A DNA stretch of 46,137 bases from a virus: IMG/VR virus record IMGVR_UViG_3300042294_003123, positions 1 to 46,137 of that record. One strand, written 5' to 3'. The notes below the pieces were generated by a model, which was not told where the DNA came from, did no database searches, and was given only the letters and a program-made list of their open reading frames with translations. Shown here in pieces: positions 28,101-36,528 of this stretch; position 1 is the first letter of the stretch; every line of letters begins with the position of its first letter. Both the position numbers and the translations under genes were made by a program.

Positions 28101-30418
28101 CAGTAACTTATCCTGATTTAGATATTTTACGAGATGCTTATTTTGAAAAATATATTTCAAATTATGATTGGGTAGATTTTATTAATTTAATAGCATATTA
28201 CGATAATTCATTATTTAAAATGATTGTTGATTTTGTCCCTGCTAAATCAGGACTAGCATCAGGAATTGTTATTAAACAAAATATTTTAGAAAGAAATAAA
28301 TATCCACAACCACAAATTAATACATTTACAACTACTTCTTATTATGGTAGTGGAAGCCAACCTGATACTAGTTGGAACTCTCCTATAACAACTCAAAATA
28401 TAATTTCTACTAGTTCAATTTTAACAACATTAATTACTGGTAATTCAGGAGGTTCAGTTCCTAATTTAGGAGAAAATACACAATCATTAGGCCCAGGATT
28501 TAATATTGTACCTATTACTCAAAGTTGGATAGGAAATAATGCTTCTTTAAGTGGTTCTATTCCTTATACAGAATCATATCAATATGAATTTTTTAATGGT
28601 GAATTTAGTGGTTCAAATGTAATAGTAGAAAATGGAAAATTAAATGATTGTTTTGTAGAAATAGTTGAAGTATATACAACAGCATCTATCCCATTACCAG
28701 GCTTATTTACACCTCTGTTTAAATTCACAGGATATGATTTAGATATTGAAAATACTTATTATTTATCTTTTACAATAACTAATAGTGGTAGTGGTCTTGG
28801 AGGAGCACGTATTCTTTATTTTGATGAAAATGGAAAAGACAAAACCATTTACTATAGAGATGATTTAACCTCAGGATCTGCTATTACTATAAATCAATTA
28901 GAAATAGGTAATCTATCAGGAAATCAATCTACTCAATCCCCTAATCAAACAAAACCAGTTCAATTTACTATCCCTATTTATTTCAACAGTGCTGATAGTA
29001 TTTTTGGAAGTTCAACATTAACTAATTTTACAATATATAAAGCACAGTTAAATGATTTAAGTGGTGATTGTGAACCTTTAACAAATAATGTATTAGCAAA
29101 TAGACCTAATCCTTATTATATGGATGTTGATTTTTCAGACAACCCTTATATAGCCGTTAATCAACAATCTATATTAACAGGAAGCGCAACCCGTTTTGCC
29201 ATTCCACAATCAGATTATACCACATTAAAACATGCTGGTCCTAGATATTTTGGTTCAAGAACTATTGCTCCCGACTTTGGCCAAGCAATATATAAAAACC
29301 CAGCACAACTACCTATAGTATCATCCGCTCAAGTAGTAGGTATTACAGATTTATATCAAAATTTAAGAGATGGAACTTTATCTACTAGTTCATTATTTAA
29401 TACTCAATCTCAAGTACCAAATGTAGAAAATTATTCTCAATGGTTTTGTTATTTTAATCAAATAACTTCTTCTAACCCAGAATATCCATCAGGAAGTAAT
29501 TTAAATTTATTTTATATTATAGATAATCAAGGAAGAGCATATGGTTTAAGTAATCAAGGTAGTAGTACTCAACAAATAAATGATTATTTATATATAATTT
29601 CTAATATATATCCTAAAAATTCTTTACCTGATATAATTCCTATTAGTGGAAGTAATGTAACTAATGCTAATGCTTTAAATGATATTTTAGTAATTGAAGG
29701 AGGAGCAAGGTACCAATCAATATGTACTTTAACAGGAAGTGCTGGTGGTTATTTATATGCTAACTGGAGTGGCAGTGGTTGGCAAGGAGAAACTTATTTT
29801 AGTACAGCAAGTGTTAGTTTACTAACAGATACAAGTAGTTTGGGATTAAATACAGGATTTTTAGCTATATTTTTATCTCAATCTGCTACATATGATAGTG
29901 AATCTGTTACTATTTTAAATCCATTACTTGGATTGAATATTTGGAATAAAAATACACTATCTTATGTAACAAACAATACTTGTAGTTATTCAGATACTTT
30001 ATTTCCTTTACAGTATGGAGATTTTATACGATTTGGAAATTATTCAGGTTCAAGTAATATAGGTAAAGCTCCTCTTAGTAGTTCTTTAGATTTTAGTTTT
30101 TCTGGAGCTGGATTAACTAATTTTTATTCTATTTATGATTTAGGATATGCTAGAAATTTCACTGGTGGAACTTCAGAAACTAGTAGTATAAATATTACTC
30201 CTTATCTTACAGGATCTTTAGATTATGTAAGTTCACAATTGTTAGGAGCTCCTAATGTCGCAAGACAAAATTATAGGATATTTAGAAGAATACCATCCCA
30301 AACAAATGTGTTAGTAGGAGTTGAAATTTCCGGATTAACAGAGGGACTTCTAATACCAGAAAACTACGATCCAAAACTAAATCCAATAGATTTAGCAAAA
30401 ATTGCAGGAATAATATAA
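25193..30418 (+). CDS. Very large baseplate/tail-fibre protein (1741 aa), with a LamG-like region
   Basis: The largest gene of the window. The first 600 residues are a mixed domain with a conserved-looking helical segment, TIDDYHKLTYKKIYHSLPYLLKRKGTVQGLRSLIN split around residue 555, that may anchor it to the wedge. Residues about 625-830 look like a LamG/concanavalin-type beta-sandwich (EFRFKTDGLP, EGWWSVLINSSSNGFELFAKN, SGSLQEIRYYTQALGENAFD). The rest is Ser/Gly/Asn-rich beta structure typical of fibres. By place and size it corresponds to T4 gp7 or a fused wedge-fibre protein; LamG-like folds can bind surface glycans. A 42-base gap with a late-type promoter element follows. Confidence 0.65.
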   Translation: MPTLLRRIDPNTLNYQVISPEDTSLLGSLEVTSLFDPTRGQVEYYIYDIDKNLIYGNENYNLWTVTEDPSLAETTLQTNLTGSNLDYIPSPQTAKISTLNIDPIKDAELSGFNFGKIQTIYNFLTYELNSSPINQFFISNISSDRTEIRLKTNFISDESLTIGYEFFKDKIINDPTFDEFYLNFGGNQLVLAVNILLDNTQSPNSILIKLYEPLPQDINTKNECYIVTKNGESVAYEISFEENIIFVDPTIPIQGPNFNLDLLDKINPSTNYQSYKDITSTPLSGSYYQLLTNLTSSGIYINVDYSDYSNFVQFSSAAQRLDNFRQKLITISSSQAEINIIYSEITGSTSESFAVSSSKTILENTIQNTITSFDDYEYYLYYESSSTSWPKSNNIIPYVLYDVNSVTGNNWYNSQSTVAQTYDAYNQNYIYYSIPDYIVNDSQNDNYILFSELVSQLFDNIWVYEKSITDKLDSNPNLNIGVSPALVADTIQSLGIKLYGSNFTTQNIYNSLLGYSPSGSVLLPTGSKYVTTYITASVSQSVVPTIDDYHKLTYKKIYHSLPYLLKRKGTVQGLRSLINIFGVAPTLLRINEFGGKDKNVNTWDNWQDEFNYSFYTSGSAYITSSFVLNSTWSATNNRPAAVEFRFKTDGLPQNTASVVSQSLWLTDGGVNLRLRYTGSGYTSGSYSGSIISPYYQYALLEFIPDTSTPTVSASVYLPFYNEGWWSVLINSSSNGFELFAKNKNYEGNDGNTLSFQASSSITGNNVWATSTKSIFASSSYKIFSGSLQEIRYYTQALGENAFDAYVMNPYSIEEDENLAFRASLGGELYTSSVSIHPKITGSWVTTSSFVGTNNFFTSSGGNWAVNREVIYFDQFAVGIQNPVSDKITNQQILLPYTSNVLNNIPNNKVLSAFNTIQQSYPISQSYTNDVNYLEAAFSPQNEINEDINSSIGFFNIGELIGDPRQLSSSAVTYPDLDILRDAYFEKYISNYDWVDFINLIAYYDNSLFKMIVDFVPAKSGLASGIVIKQNILERNKYPQPQINTFTTTSYYGSGSQPDTSWNSPITTQNIISTSSILTTLITGNSGGSVPNLGENTQSLGPGFNIVPITQSWIGNNASLSGSIPYTESYQYEFFNGEFSGSNVIVENGKLNDCFVEIVEVYTTASIPLPGLFTPLFKFTGYDLDIENTYYLSFTITNSGSGLGGARILYFDENGKDKTIYYRDDLTSGSAITINQLEIGNLSGNQSTQSPNQTKPVQFTIPIYFNSADSIFGSSTLTNFTIYKAQLNDLSGDCEPLTNNVLANRPNPYYMDVDFSDNPYIAVNQQSILTGSATRFAIPQSDYTTLKHAGPRYFGSRTIAPDFGQAIYKNPAQLPIVSSAQVVGITDLYQNLRDGTLSTSSLFNTQSQVPNVENYSQWFCYFNQITSSNPEYPSGSNLNLFYIIDNQGRAYGLSNQGSSTQQINDYLYIISNIYPKNSLPDIIPISGSNVTNANALNDILVIEGGARYQSICTLTGSAGGYLYANWSGSGWQGETYFSTASVSLLTDTSSLGLNTGFLAIFLSQSATYDSESVTILNPLLGLNIWNKNTLSYVTNNTCSYSDTLFPLQYGDFIRFGNYSGSSNIGKAPLSSSLDFSFSGAGLTNFYSIYDLGYARNFTGGTSETSSINITPYLTGSLDYVSSQLLGAPNVARQNYRIFRRIPSQTNVLVGVEISGLTEGLLIPENYDPKLNPIDLAKIAGII

Positions 30419-30437
30419 CAAAAACTAAAATTAAATA

Positions 30438-30446
30438 TATTTATAA
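30438..30446 (+). promoter_or_regulatory. Late-type TATTTATAA element
   Basis: TATTTATAA 14 bases before the ATG at 30461, in one of the few gaps of the virion block. Confidence 0.5.
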
Positions 30447-30460
30447 TAAAATAAACACAA

Positions 30461-31111
30461 ATGGGATATTTAAATAATTCGGTAGTAACAGTAGATGCTA
30501 TTTTAACTGATGTAGGTCGTCAATTATTATCACAAAATAACGGTACATTTAGAATCACTCAGTTTGCCTTAGCAGATGATGAAATTGATTATACACTTTA
30601 TAATCCAAATCACCCCTCCGGTTCAGCTTATTATGGTGAAGCTATTCAAAACATGCCTTTGTTAGAAGCTTTTCCTCAAGCAAGCCAAATTATGAAATAT
30701 AAGTTAACTACTTTACCTCGTGGCACTGCTAAAATTCCAATTTTGGCTATTCCTGCTTCAATTACTTTGAAACAAGGTCAATCACAAGTAATTACTCCTC
30801 AAACATTAAACTATACTGGTGGTAATACATTTGAACAAAATGGATATACTTACACAATTTCAGATATTAGATTATTCTCTACTTTCGAAGGTGTAGGTAT
30901 TAATACTCCTAATGCTCAAGCTTTAAATACTTCTACTACTTTAGGAACAAGTGTTTCTAAAACAGTAATTGGTACTAGTTTAAATTTAAGAGCAACTACA
31001 ATCAATACATTGTTTACTACAACTACTTCATTACAAGCAACATTAACTATTGAAGGTAGAGATTCTGGAGCAAGAGCAATTATCCCTGTAACTGTAACTC
31101 AAGTATCATAA
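30461..31111 (+). CDS. Virion structural protein (216 aa)
   Basis: A 216-residue protein. The N-terminal DAILTDVGRQLLSQNNGTFRITQFALADDEIDY stretch is of a type I have seen in structural proteins of other large T4-like phages; the remainder is a beta-rich Ig-like domain (Thr/Ser-rich, ending IPVTVTQVS). It probably is an abundant tail or head-decoration component, since it has its own late promoter element and an A-rich leader. No firm family name. Confidence 0.6.
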   Translation: MGYLNNSVVTVDAILTDVGRQLLSQNNGTFRITQFALADDEIDYTLYNPNHPSGSAYYGEAIQNMPLLEAFPQASQIMKYKLTTLPRGTAKIPILAIPASITLKQGQSQVITPQTLNYTGGNTFEQNGYTYTISDIRLFSTFEGVGINTPNAQALNTSTTLGTSVSKTVIGTSLNLRATTINTLFTTTTSLQATLTIEGRDSGARAIIPVTVTQVS

Positions 31112-31121
31112 AATATAATAA

Positions 31122-32195
31122 ATGGCAACTTTTCAAAGATTAGACCCTTCCGATTTTGTAATAAGTGCTGATGCTATATCATCAACATGTTGGACTAATG
31201 GTAATCCTACCTTAACCCAATTTTTTACATCTTCAACCCAAGCAAACGGAAGTTCAGGAAATTATTACATAAATGTTTACCAAACATCTTCATTACTATC
31301 AGGATCAGCAGTTCAATTTGCTATTGCTTATGGTAATGCTAAAGGTAGTGGTAGTGCTAACTACAATAATTTAGTAAATGGTGCATCACCAACCTCAACA
31401 GTTTATGGTCAATATCAAGTTTTAGTAATTGGTGATGAAAATACCAATTTCCAATGGGGTGATAACCAACCAAGTGGTAGTGAATTCTTTGCTATATCTG
31501 TTGAAAGAACAGCTTATAAAGAGTCATTATTTTTGGGTTCAATGACTTTAACAATTTCTGGAAGTTTAGGAAGAATTAGCTTAACAGATAATAGTAATTA
31601 TGTTACCTCAACAACCTTTACTTCAGCTGGTAGACTATACCAATTAATTAGTGGTTCAACAGGAACAAAATACTCAGGTTCAGCAACAACTACAGACGGT
31701 TATTCAGCAAATTCAGGTTCATACGGATGGTTCTTACCAGATATTGGAACTATCTTATTAAACCCTATGGCTTTAGCTGATTATCCTGCTAGTGGAGGTA
31801 TCGGTTTAGCTTATAGTGGTTCATATCCTTGGGGACCAAATGTTGTTGTTGCTACTGCTTCATCGGCTCCTAATGTTTCTGCTAATACTTCATTGTTCCA
31901 AGCAATTAGTGGTTCATCTAATTTTAAGTTAAATTCACAAGAAACCATATCTTCAGATTTTATATTTGTAAGACCTAGAAGTAATGAATTCAACTACTCA
32001 GAAAATCCTTCGTTTATTTCTGGTTCAACAGGTGAAGTATTATATAGTTCGTTTATCAATAATCCTACTACCTATATTACTACAGTAGGTTTATACAATG
32101 ATAATAATGAATTATTAGCTGTAGCTAAACTTTCAAGACCTTTACCAAAAGATTTTACAACTGAAGCATTAGTTAGAGTTAAATTAGATTTCTAA
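31122..32195 (+). CDS. Tail-fibre-like structural protein, paralogue 1
   Basis: A 357-residue, Ser/Gly/Thr-rich beta protein. The last 80 residues (RSNEFNYSENP, then YITTVGLYNDNNELLAVAKLSRPLP and a VRVKLDF end) are clearly homologous to the last 80 of the next gene, while the N-terminal parts differ. A shared C-terminal module with variable front parts is typical of fibre or decoration proteins that attach to the same partner. The residues GSG and SGS recur throughout. Confidence 0.6.
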   Translation: MATFQRLDPSDFVISADAISSTCWTNGNPTLTQFFTSSTQANGSSGNYYINVYQTSSLLSGSAVQFAIAYGNAKGSGSANYNNLVNGASPTSTVYGQYQVLVIGDENTNFQWGDNQPSGSEFFAISVERTAYKESLFLGSMTLTISGSLGRISLTDNSNYVTSTTFTSAGRLYQLISGSTGTKYSGSATTTDGYSANSGSYGWFLPDIGTILLNPMALADYPASGGIGLAYSGSYPWGPNVVVATASSAPNVSANTSLFQAISGSSNFKLNSQETISSDFIFVRPRSNEFNYSENPSFISGSTGEVLYSSFINNPTTYITTVGLYNDNNELLAVAKLSRPLPKDFTTEALVRVKLDF

Positions 32196-32200
32196 AATGA

Positions 32201-33214
32201 ATGGGTGCTTACAAACAATTCCTAACATCCGACATAATTGTCACACCGTTTGAGGTAAACAAATCGTTTACCTTTAAAGGTAACGAACTTACTGGTTCTA
32301 ATGTTACAATTGAAAGATATTTAGGACAAAACATCCAATCAGATCCGTTTATTTCAGGTTCAAATCCCCAAACAGGAATTATATATACTCAAGATCAAGA
32401 ATTAGTATATAATTCTATTAAGCAGTTGTATTATGGAAATTATTTAAATTCAACTGCTAGTTTAGGTTCACCTGTTAATACTGCTAGTTTAGTTCCTGGT
32501 TATGATGAGTTAGGAAATAGAATCACAGGAACAGTTCCTTCTTCGGGCAGATATTGGACTTATCCCCAAACAACTTTAACTTTTGAACATTATTTTCCTA
32601 CTTCTTCTAATGCTATTATAGGTGTTATTTCTATTCCTGTAGGATTATTTGGAAATTATATAATGCCTAATTCATTTCAATGGATTTCAGATAGTGGTTC
32701 AATAACAGATGATGGAGAAGGAAATTTAATATTTGGAAATACAGGACAAATATGTGGTAATATATTTTATGGTCATGGAATTGCTATAATTACAAGTGAT
32801 TCCCAACCAGGTGGGGATATTTATGGAACTGCTATTTATGGTAGTTCACTATATGGAACATCGGATGTAGCTGTTATTAATAATTTTGTAACATCTTCTA
32901 ATGTAACATGTTCATTTTCAAGTTCTTTAGTAATATTTGAAAATCAATTCAAATGTACTTTAAGAGAAAATGAATTCAATTATACTAACAATCCTACCAC
33001 ACTTACTGGAAGTACATCCAATACAGGTTCAATATATTATCCCCAAAATGATACTGTAAAAAGTTTTGTTACTGGTTCATATTTTGGGCCCTACGTTACA
33101 ACAGTAGGACTTTATGATGAAAATCAAAACTTATTAGCAGTAGGAAAATTAGCTCAACCTTTACCAACAAACGCAACAACAGATACAACAGTTTTAGTTA
33201 ATATAGATTTATAA
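32201..33214 (+). CDS. Tail-fibre-like structural protein, paralogue 2
   Basis: A 337-residue protein sharing its C-terminal module with the preceding gene (ENEFNYTNNPTTLTGSTS, then YVTTVGLYDENQNLLAVGKLAQPLP). The N-terminal part has a Gly-rich beta stretch (about 205-230, GTAIYGSSLYGTSDVAV). It follows its paralogue after 5 bases and ends one base before the GIY-YIG gene. It is probably virion surface exposed; receptor contact is possible but not shown. Confidence 0.6.
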   Translation: MGAYKQFLTSDIIVTPFEVNKSFTFKGNELTGSNVTIERYLGQNIQSDPFISGSNPQTGIIYTQDQELVYNSIKQLYYGNYLNSTASLGSPVNTASLVPGYDELGNRITGTVPSSGRYWTYPQTTLTFEHYFPTSSNAIIGVISIPVGLFGNYIMPNSFQWISDSGSITDDGEGNLIFGNTGQICGNIFYGHGIAIITSDSQPGGDIYGTAIYGSSLYGTSDVAVINNFVTSSNVTCSFSSSLVIFENQFKCTLRENEFNYTNNPTTLTGSTSNTGSIYYPQNDTVKSFVTGSYFGPYVTTVGLYDENQNLLAVGKLAQPLPTNATTDTTVLVNIDL

Positions 33215-33215
33215 T

Positions 33216-33656
33216 ATGTGGTTATACAACGAAAAAGTTATAGAAAATATTGAGGATTTTCCTCAAGACACCTTTGGTTTTATTTACATAGTAACTCATA
33301 AACCAAGTGGAGTTTCTTACATTGGTAAAAAAGTATTATATTACAATGTAAAGAAAAAATTAACAAAAAAGGAACTAGCAGAACAAACAGGACCAGGCAG
33401 GAAGTCAGCCACAAAGGTGGTAGTAAAAGAATCGGACTGGAAAACTTATTATGGTTCTGCTAAACCAATTTTAGAACTCATAAAAGGAGGTAAACAAGAG
33501 GAATTTACCCGTGAAATTTTACAATTGGTTCCTAATAAAAAACTTTTAACTTACTATGAATGTAAGTTTTTATTTAAATATGGAGTATTAGAACAACCTA
33601 ATTATTATTTTAATGATAATATTTTAGGTAAATTCTTTACTAAAGATTTTGCTTAA
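33216..33656 (+). CDS. GIY-YIG-type endonuclease-like protein
   Basis: A 146-residue protein with a GIY-YIG core: GFIYIV at about residues 21-26 and SYIGKK at about 36-41, then ESDWKTYYGSAKPILELI and a C-terminal YYECKFLFKYGVLE that carries the Glu expected for metal binding. This version, with the ESDW-x-YYGS block, recurs in T4-like phages as a free-standing protein. It may be a homing-type or DNA-processing nuclease. No intron or disrupted gene is seen around it. The last virion gene of this block lies directly upstream. Confidence 0.7.
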   Translation: MWLYNEKVIENIEDFPQDTFGFIYIVTHKPSGVSYIGKKVLYYNVKKKLTKKELAEQTGPGRKSATKVVVKESDWKTYYGSAKPILELIKGGKQEEFTREILQLVPNKKLLTYYECKFLFKYGVLEQPNYYFNDNILGKFFTKDFA

Positions 33657-33657
33657 T

Positions 33658-33687
33658 TTGGTAATTTAAACCCTTGTTTATATATTA
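33658..33687 (+). promoter_or_regulatory. Promoter with a near-leaderless start
   Basis: TTGG 33658-33661, TATATT 33681-33686, spacer 19. The ATG at 33693 is 6 bases past the -7 box and keeps the AAGGTTATG end of the early leader. It is the only promoter of this class in the late half. Confidence 0.75.
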
Positions 33688-33692
33688 AGGTT

Positions 33693-34622
33693 ATGCTCAA
33701 TCAACCTTTGATAGCATTAGCGAATTCGGTTTTAGGAACAGGAAAACAAACAGCAAGAGGTAATTTTGCTTATCATTGCCCGTTTTGTAACCACCATAAA
33801 CCTAAATTAGAAATTAATTTTACTGAAAATAAAAAAGGAGAAAATCCTTGGCATTGTTGGGTTTGTGATAAAAGAGGTAAAAGATTAGCTCAAATATTTA
33901 AACAAGTTAGTGCATCTCCAAAAGCAATGGAGGAACTAAGAGCACTTGTTAAAACCGAAACAGCAGAAAAAGAAGTAGTTGTATCCGAGGCTGTAAATTT
34001 ACCTAAAGAATTTAAAACATTTAAAAATATTTCCTCAACTAACATTATAGGAAGACATGCTTTAGCATATCTAAAATCTAGAAATATTACAGAGGAAGAC
34101 ATTTTAAAATATAATATCGGTTATTGCGAATCAGGACCATACAAAAACATGGTTATTATTCCCTCATATGATGGTGAAGGTAGATTAAATTATTTTACAG
34201 GCCGTTCGTTTGAAAAGGATGTTAAAATAAAATATAAAAACCCATCTGTATCTCGCGACATCATACCATTTGAGTTGTTTATAAACTGGGATATACCGTT
34301 TATATTATGCGAAGGACCATTTGACGCAATAGCCATCAAAAGGAATGTAATTCCGTTATTAGGCAAAAATATACAATCAAAACTAATGAAGAAGATAGTA
34401 ATGTCTTCTGTTGATAAAATATATATAGCACTTGATAAAGATGCTCAAAAACAAGCTTTATCATTTTGCGAACAATTACTGAACGAGGGGAAAGAAGTGT
34501 ATCTTGTTGATATGCAAGATAAAGACCCAAGCGAAATGGGTTTTGAAAATTTTATTAATCTAATTACAGAAACCTATCCCTTAACATTCTCAGGTTTACT
34601 TGAGAAAAAACTATTTTTATGA
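33693..34622 (+). CDS. DNA primase, DnaG/gp61-type
   Basis: A 309-residue primase. The N-terminal zinc-binding domain has YHCPFCNHH (C29, C32) and PWHCWVCDKRGK (C55, C58). The TOPRIM domain shows the conserved Glu207 in LCEGPFDA and the Asp pair in IALDKD (D248, D250). It would make RNA primers for lagging-strand synthesis. At 309 residues it lacks the C-terminal helicase-binding domain of bacterial DnaG and is closer in size to T4 gp61. It overlaps the next gene by four bases. Its own TTGG-type promoter suggests it is made early despite its late surroundings. Confidence 0.9.
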   Translation: MLNQPLIALANSVLGTGKQTARGNFAYHCPFCNHHKPKLEINFTENKKGENPWHCWVCDKRGKRLAQIFKQVSASPKAMEELRALVKTETAEKEVVVSEAVNLPKEFKTFKNISSTNIIGRHALAYLKSRNITEEDILKYNIGYCESGPYKNMVIIPSYDGEGRLNYFTGRSFEKDVKIKYKNPSVSRDIIPFELFINWDIPFILCEGPFDAIAIKRNVIPLLGKNIQSKLMKKIVMSSVDKIYIALDKDAQKQALSFCEQLLNEGKEVYLVDMQDKDPSEMGFENFINLITETYPLTFSGLLEKKLFL

Positions 34623-35386
34623 CAAAAATAAAAAAATCCTACAACAGAATTTTAGAAGTATCAGATGATGCCAAACAAATAACATTACCAGATTCCCGTT
34701 ATTATAGACGAAACGGAGAATATTATCCATCGATTACCTATGTTTTAGGTTATTATCCTAAAGGTAAATTTTTTGAGGACTGGCTTAAAAAAGTAGGTTA
34801 CTCTGCTGAACATATTGTTAAAAAAGCAGGTGAAGAAGGAACTCAAGTTCATGAAATGATTGAAGAATACCTTGAAGGTAAAGAAATGAATTTTATGAAT
34901 CAATATGGTAACCCTCAATACAGTCCTGATGTATGGCAAATGTTTTTACGTTTTGTAGACTTTTGGGAAACTTATAATCCAAAATTAATTGAGGCCGAAG
35001 TTCATTTATTTTCAGATGAATTGAAAGTAGCAGGTACTTGTGATTTGATTGTAGAAATTGAAGATAAACTTTGGTTGATTGACTTTAAAACATCTAATCA
35101 CATCCAACCTACTTACGAATTACAGACTGCTGTTTATGGAAAGTGTTATGAGGAATGTTTTGGTAAAAAAGTAGACAATTATGGTATTCTTTGGTTAAAA
35201 TCATCTAAACGTAAATCTAATAAAGAAAAAATGCAAGGTAAAGGATGGGAAATGGTTTTGTCTACTAGAACACAAGAGGAAAACATTGATATCTTTAAAA
35301 CAGTAAAACGTTTATTTGATTTAGAAAATCCTACTCACGCTCCTATATTTACTGAGTTCAAAACTAAAGTAAAAAGAATTTTATAA
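34619..35386 (+). CDS. PD-(D/E)XK nuclease, RecB-like
   Basis: A 255-residue nuclease of the RecB/AddB-type PD-(D/E)XK group. The motifs are in order: GTQVHEM (His78), EAEVHLFS (Glu127), AGTCDLIVE (Asp142), LIDFKTS (Asp155, Lys157), and Gln169-x3-Tyr173 (QTAVY). It is predicted to be a metal-dependent DNA exonuclease, perhaps for recombination or degradation of host DNA. It is translationally coupled to primase (ATGA overlap), which favours a replication or recombination role. Confidence 0.85.
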   Translation: MTKIKKSYNRILEVSDDAKQITLPDSRYYRRNGEYYPSITYVLGYYPKGKFFEDWLKKVGYSAEHIVKKAGEEGTQVHEMIEEYLEGKEMNFMNQYGNPQYSPDVWQMFLRFVDFWETYNPKLIEAEVHLFSDELKVAGTCDLIVEIEDKLWLIDFKTSNHIQPTYELQTAVYGKCYEECFGKKVDNYGILWLKSSKRKSNKEKMQGKGWEMVLSTRTQEENIDIFKTVKRLFDLENPTHAPIFTEFKTKVKRIL

Positions 35387-35395
35387 TATTTATGA
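35387..35395 (+). promoter_or_regulatory. Late-type TATTTATGA element
   Basis: TATTTATGA, one base off TATTTATAA, 12 bases before the ATG at 35408. Confidence 0.4.
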
Positions 35396-35407
35396 CAAAT
35401 ATTTTCC

Positions 35408-36169
35408 ATGATTGGACTGATCTCTTTATTAAAAGAAATAGAAGGAACACCTAAAGCCATTTTTATGGCAGGTCCAGCAGGATCAGGAAAATCCTATATA
35501 TCTTCTAAACTAGTCCCTTCAGATTTTACAATCATAAATGTAGATGATACTTATGAGGAACTACTTAAATCCTCAGGTATCGGAATGAAATTAGCTCAAA
35601 TGTCACCTGATGAATTAAAAAAAGCAGGTGAATTAATGGGTCAAGCTAGAAAAACAACTGATACAAAGTATCAAGATGCTCTTAAAAATGCTAAAAACCT
35701 TGTAATTGATAGTGTAGGAGGTTCTTCTAAAACACTACTTAAGAAAAAACAACAATTAGAAGACTTAGGTTATACCACATTCATGATAATGACTTATGTA
35801 TCGCCTATTACCTCACTAGAGCGTAATATGAAGCGAGACAGATCATTGTTACCAAGCATCGTACTCCGTTCTTGGCGCGATGTAAACAAAAATATAGACA
35901 CATATAAACAAGCTTTTGGAGGTGATTTTACATTAGTAAACTTAGATCCTGATGATGCTAATAAAAATTTTGACGAAGAATATATTTATCAAACCTTTAT
36001 TAAACCTTTAGGACAAGTAGGTAAAGAAAAATCACCAGAGGAAATAGCAAAATCAAAAGCAGAAACAAAACAAATTTATTTAGATATAAAACAAACTCTT
36101 AATACACAACCCGAGTTTGATACATTAGAACAAGCCCAACAAAAAATTACTAACTTTATAAACAAATGA
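35408..36169 (+). CDS. P-loop kinase, zeta-toxin/polynucleotide-kinase-like
   Basis: A 253-residue protein. Walker A GPAGSGKS is at residues 22-29; a DDTYEEL motif near 48 follows the second strand, as in zeta-toxin-type kinases; NLVIDSVGG near 97 would be the Walker B region; and an Arg-rich lid (LERNMKRDRSL) lies near 138-148. The family phosphorylates nucleic acid ends, nucleotides or cell-wall precursors, and the substrate here cannot be deduced. The N-terminus (LISLLKEIEG) resembles the short amphipathic N-termini of the following late genes. It overlaps the next gene by four bases. Confidence 0.75.
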   Translation: MIGLISLLKEIEGTPKAIFMAGPAGSGKSYISSKLVPSDFTIINVDDTYEELLKSSGIGMKLAQMSPDELKKAGELMGQARKTTDTKYQDALKNAKNLVIDSVGGSSKTLLKKKQQLEDLGYTTFMIMTYVSPITSLERNMKRDRSLLPSIVLRSWRDVNKNIDTYKQAFGGDFTLVNLDPDDANKNFDEEYIYQTFIKPLGQVGKEKSPEEIAKSKAETKQIYLDIKQTLNTQPEFDTLEQAQQKITNFINK

Positions 36170-36528
36170 GAAAATTATTAGATTTACTTAACGAAGTAGA
36201 AGAAAAACAAGCTAAAAAACCTATTAAAGAAGAATCTTCTGTAGTAGATGAGGTAGGAAAATTCTTTGTAGTTAAAAAACCTAAAAAAGGTATGACTAAA
36301 GAAGACATGGTTCAAGAAGCTACTGTTTTTGATGAAGTCAAAATGGATGAAACCAAAGGTGTCTACAAAAATAGATCTGAGGCAAATCGTATGGCTAATG
36401 AGTCTTTAATGGAATATGAAAAGCAACTTAAAGAAATGGAAGATGCTGTAAACGAGTTCCGTGAAGCTAAAAAATCCATCGAGGAAAAAAGAAAAGCAGC
36501 TGTAGAAAGAGTTAAATCTTTAAAATAA
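36166..36528 (+). CDS. Hypothetical late protein with coiled coil (120 aa)
   Basis: A 120-residue, Lys/Glu-rich protein. It starts with MRKLLDLLNEVEEKQ, an amphipathic helix containing an L-N-E site like the T4 prohead-protease consensus. The C-terminal half is a coiled coil. It may be an internal-head or scaffold-like protein (inference). It abuts the nucleotidyltransferase fusion gene without a gap. Confidence 0.6.
   Translation: MRKLLDLLNEVEEKQAKKPIKEESSVVDEVGKFFVVKKPKKGMTKEDMVQEATVFDEVKMDETKGVYKNRSEANRMANESLMEYEKQLKEMEDAVNEFREAKKSIEEKRKAAVERVKSLK

Noticed and set aside
33216-33656. Homing endonuclease inside an intron
   Set aside because: The neighbouring genes are intact and no split gene or intron fold is visible; it is a free-standing gene.
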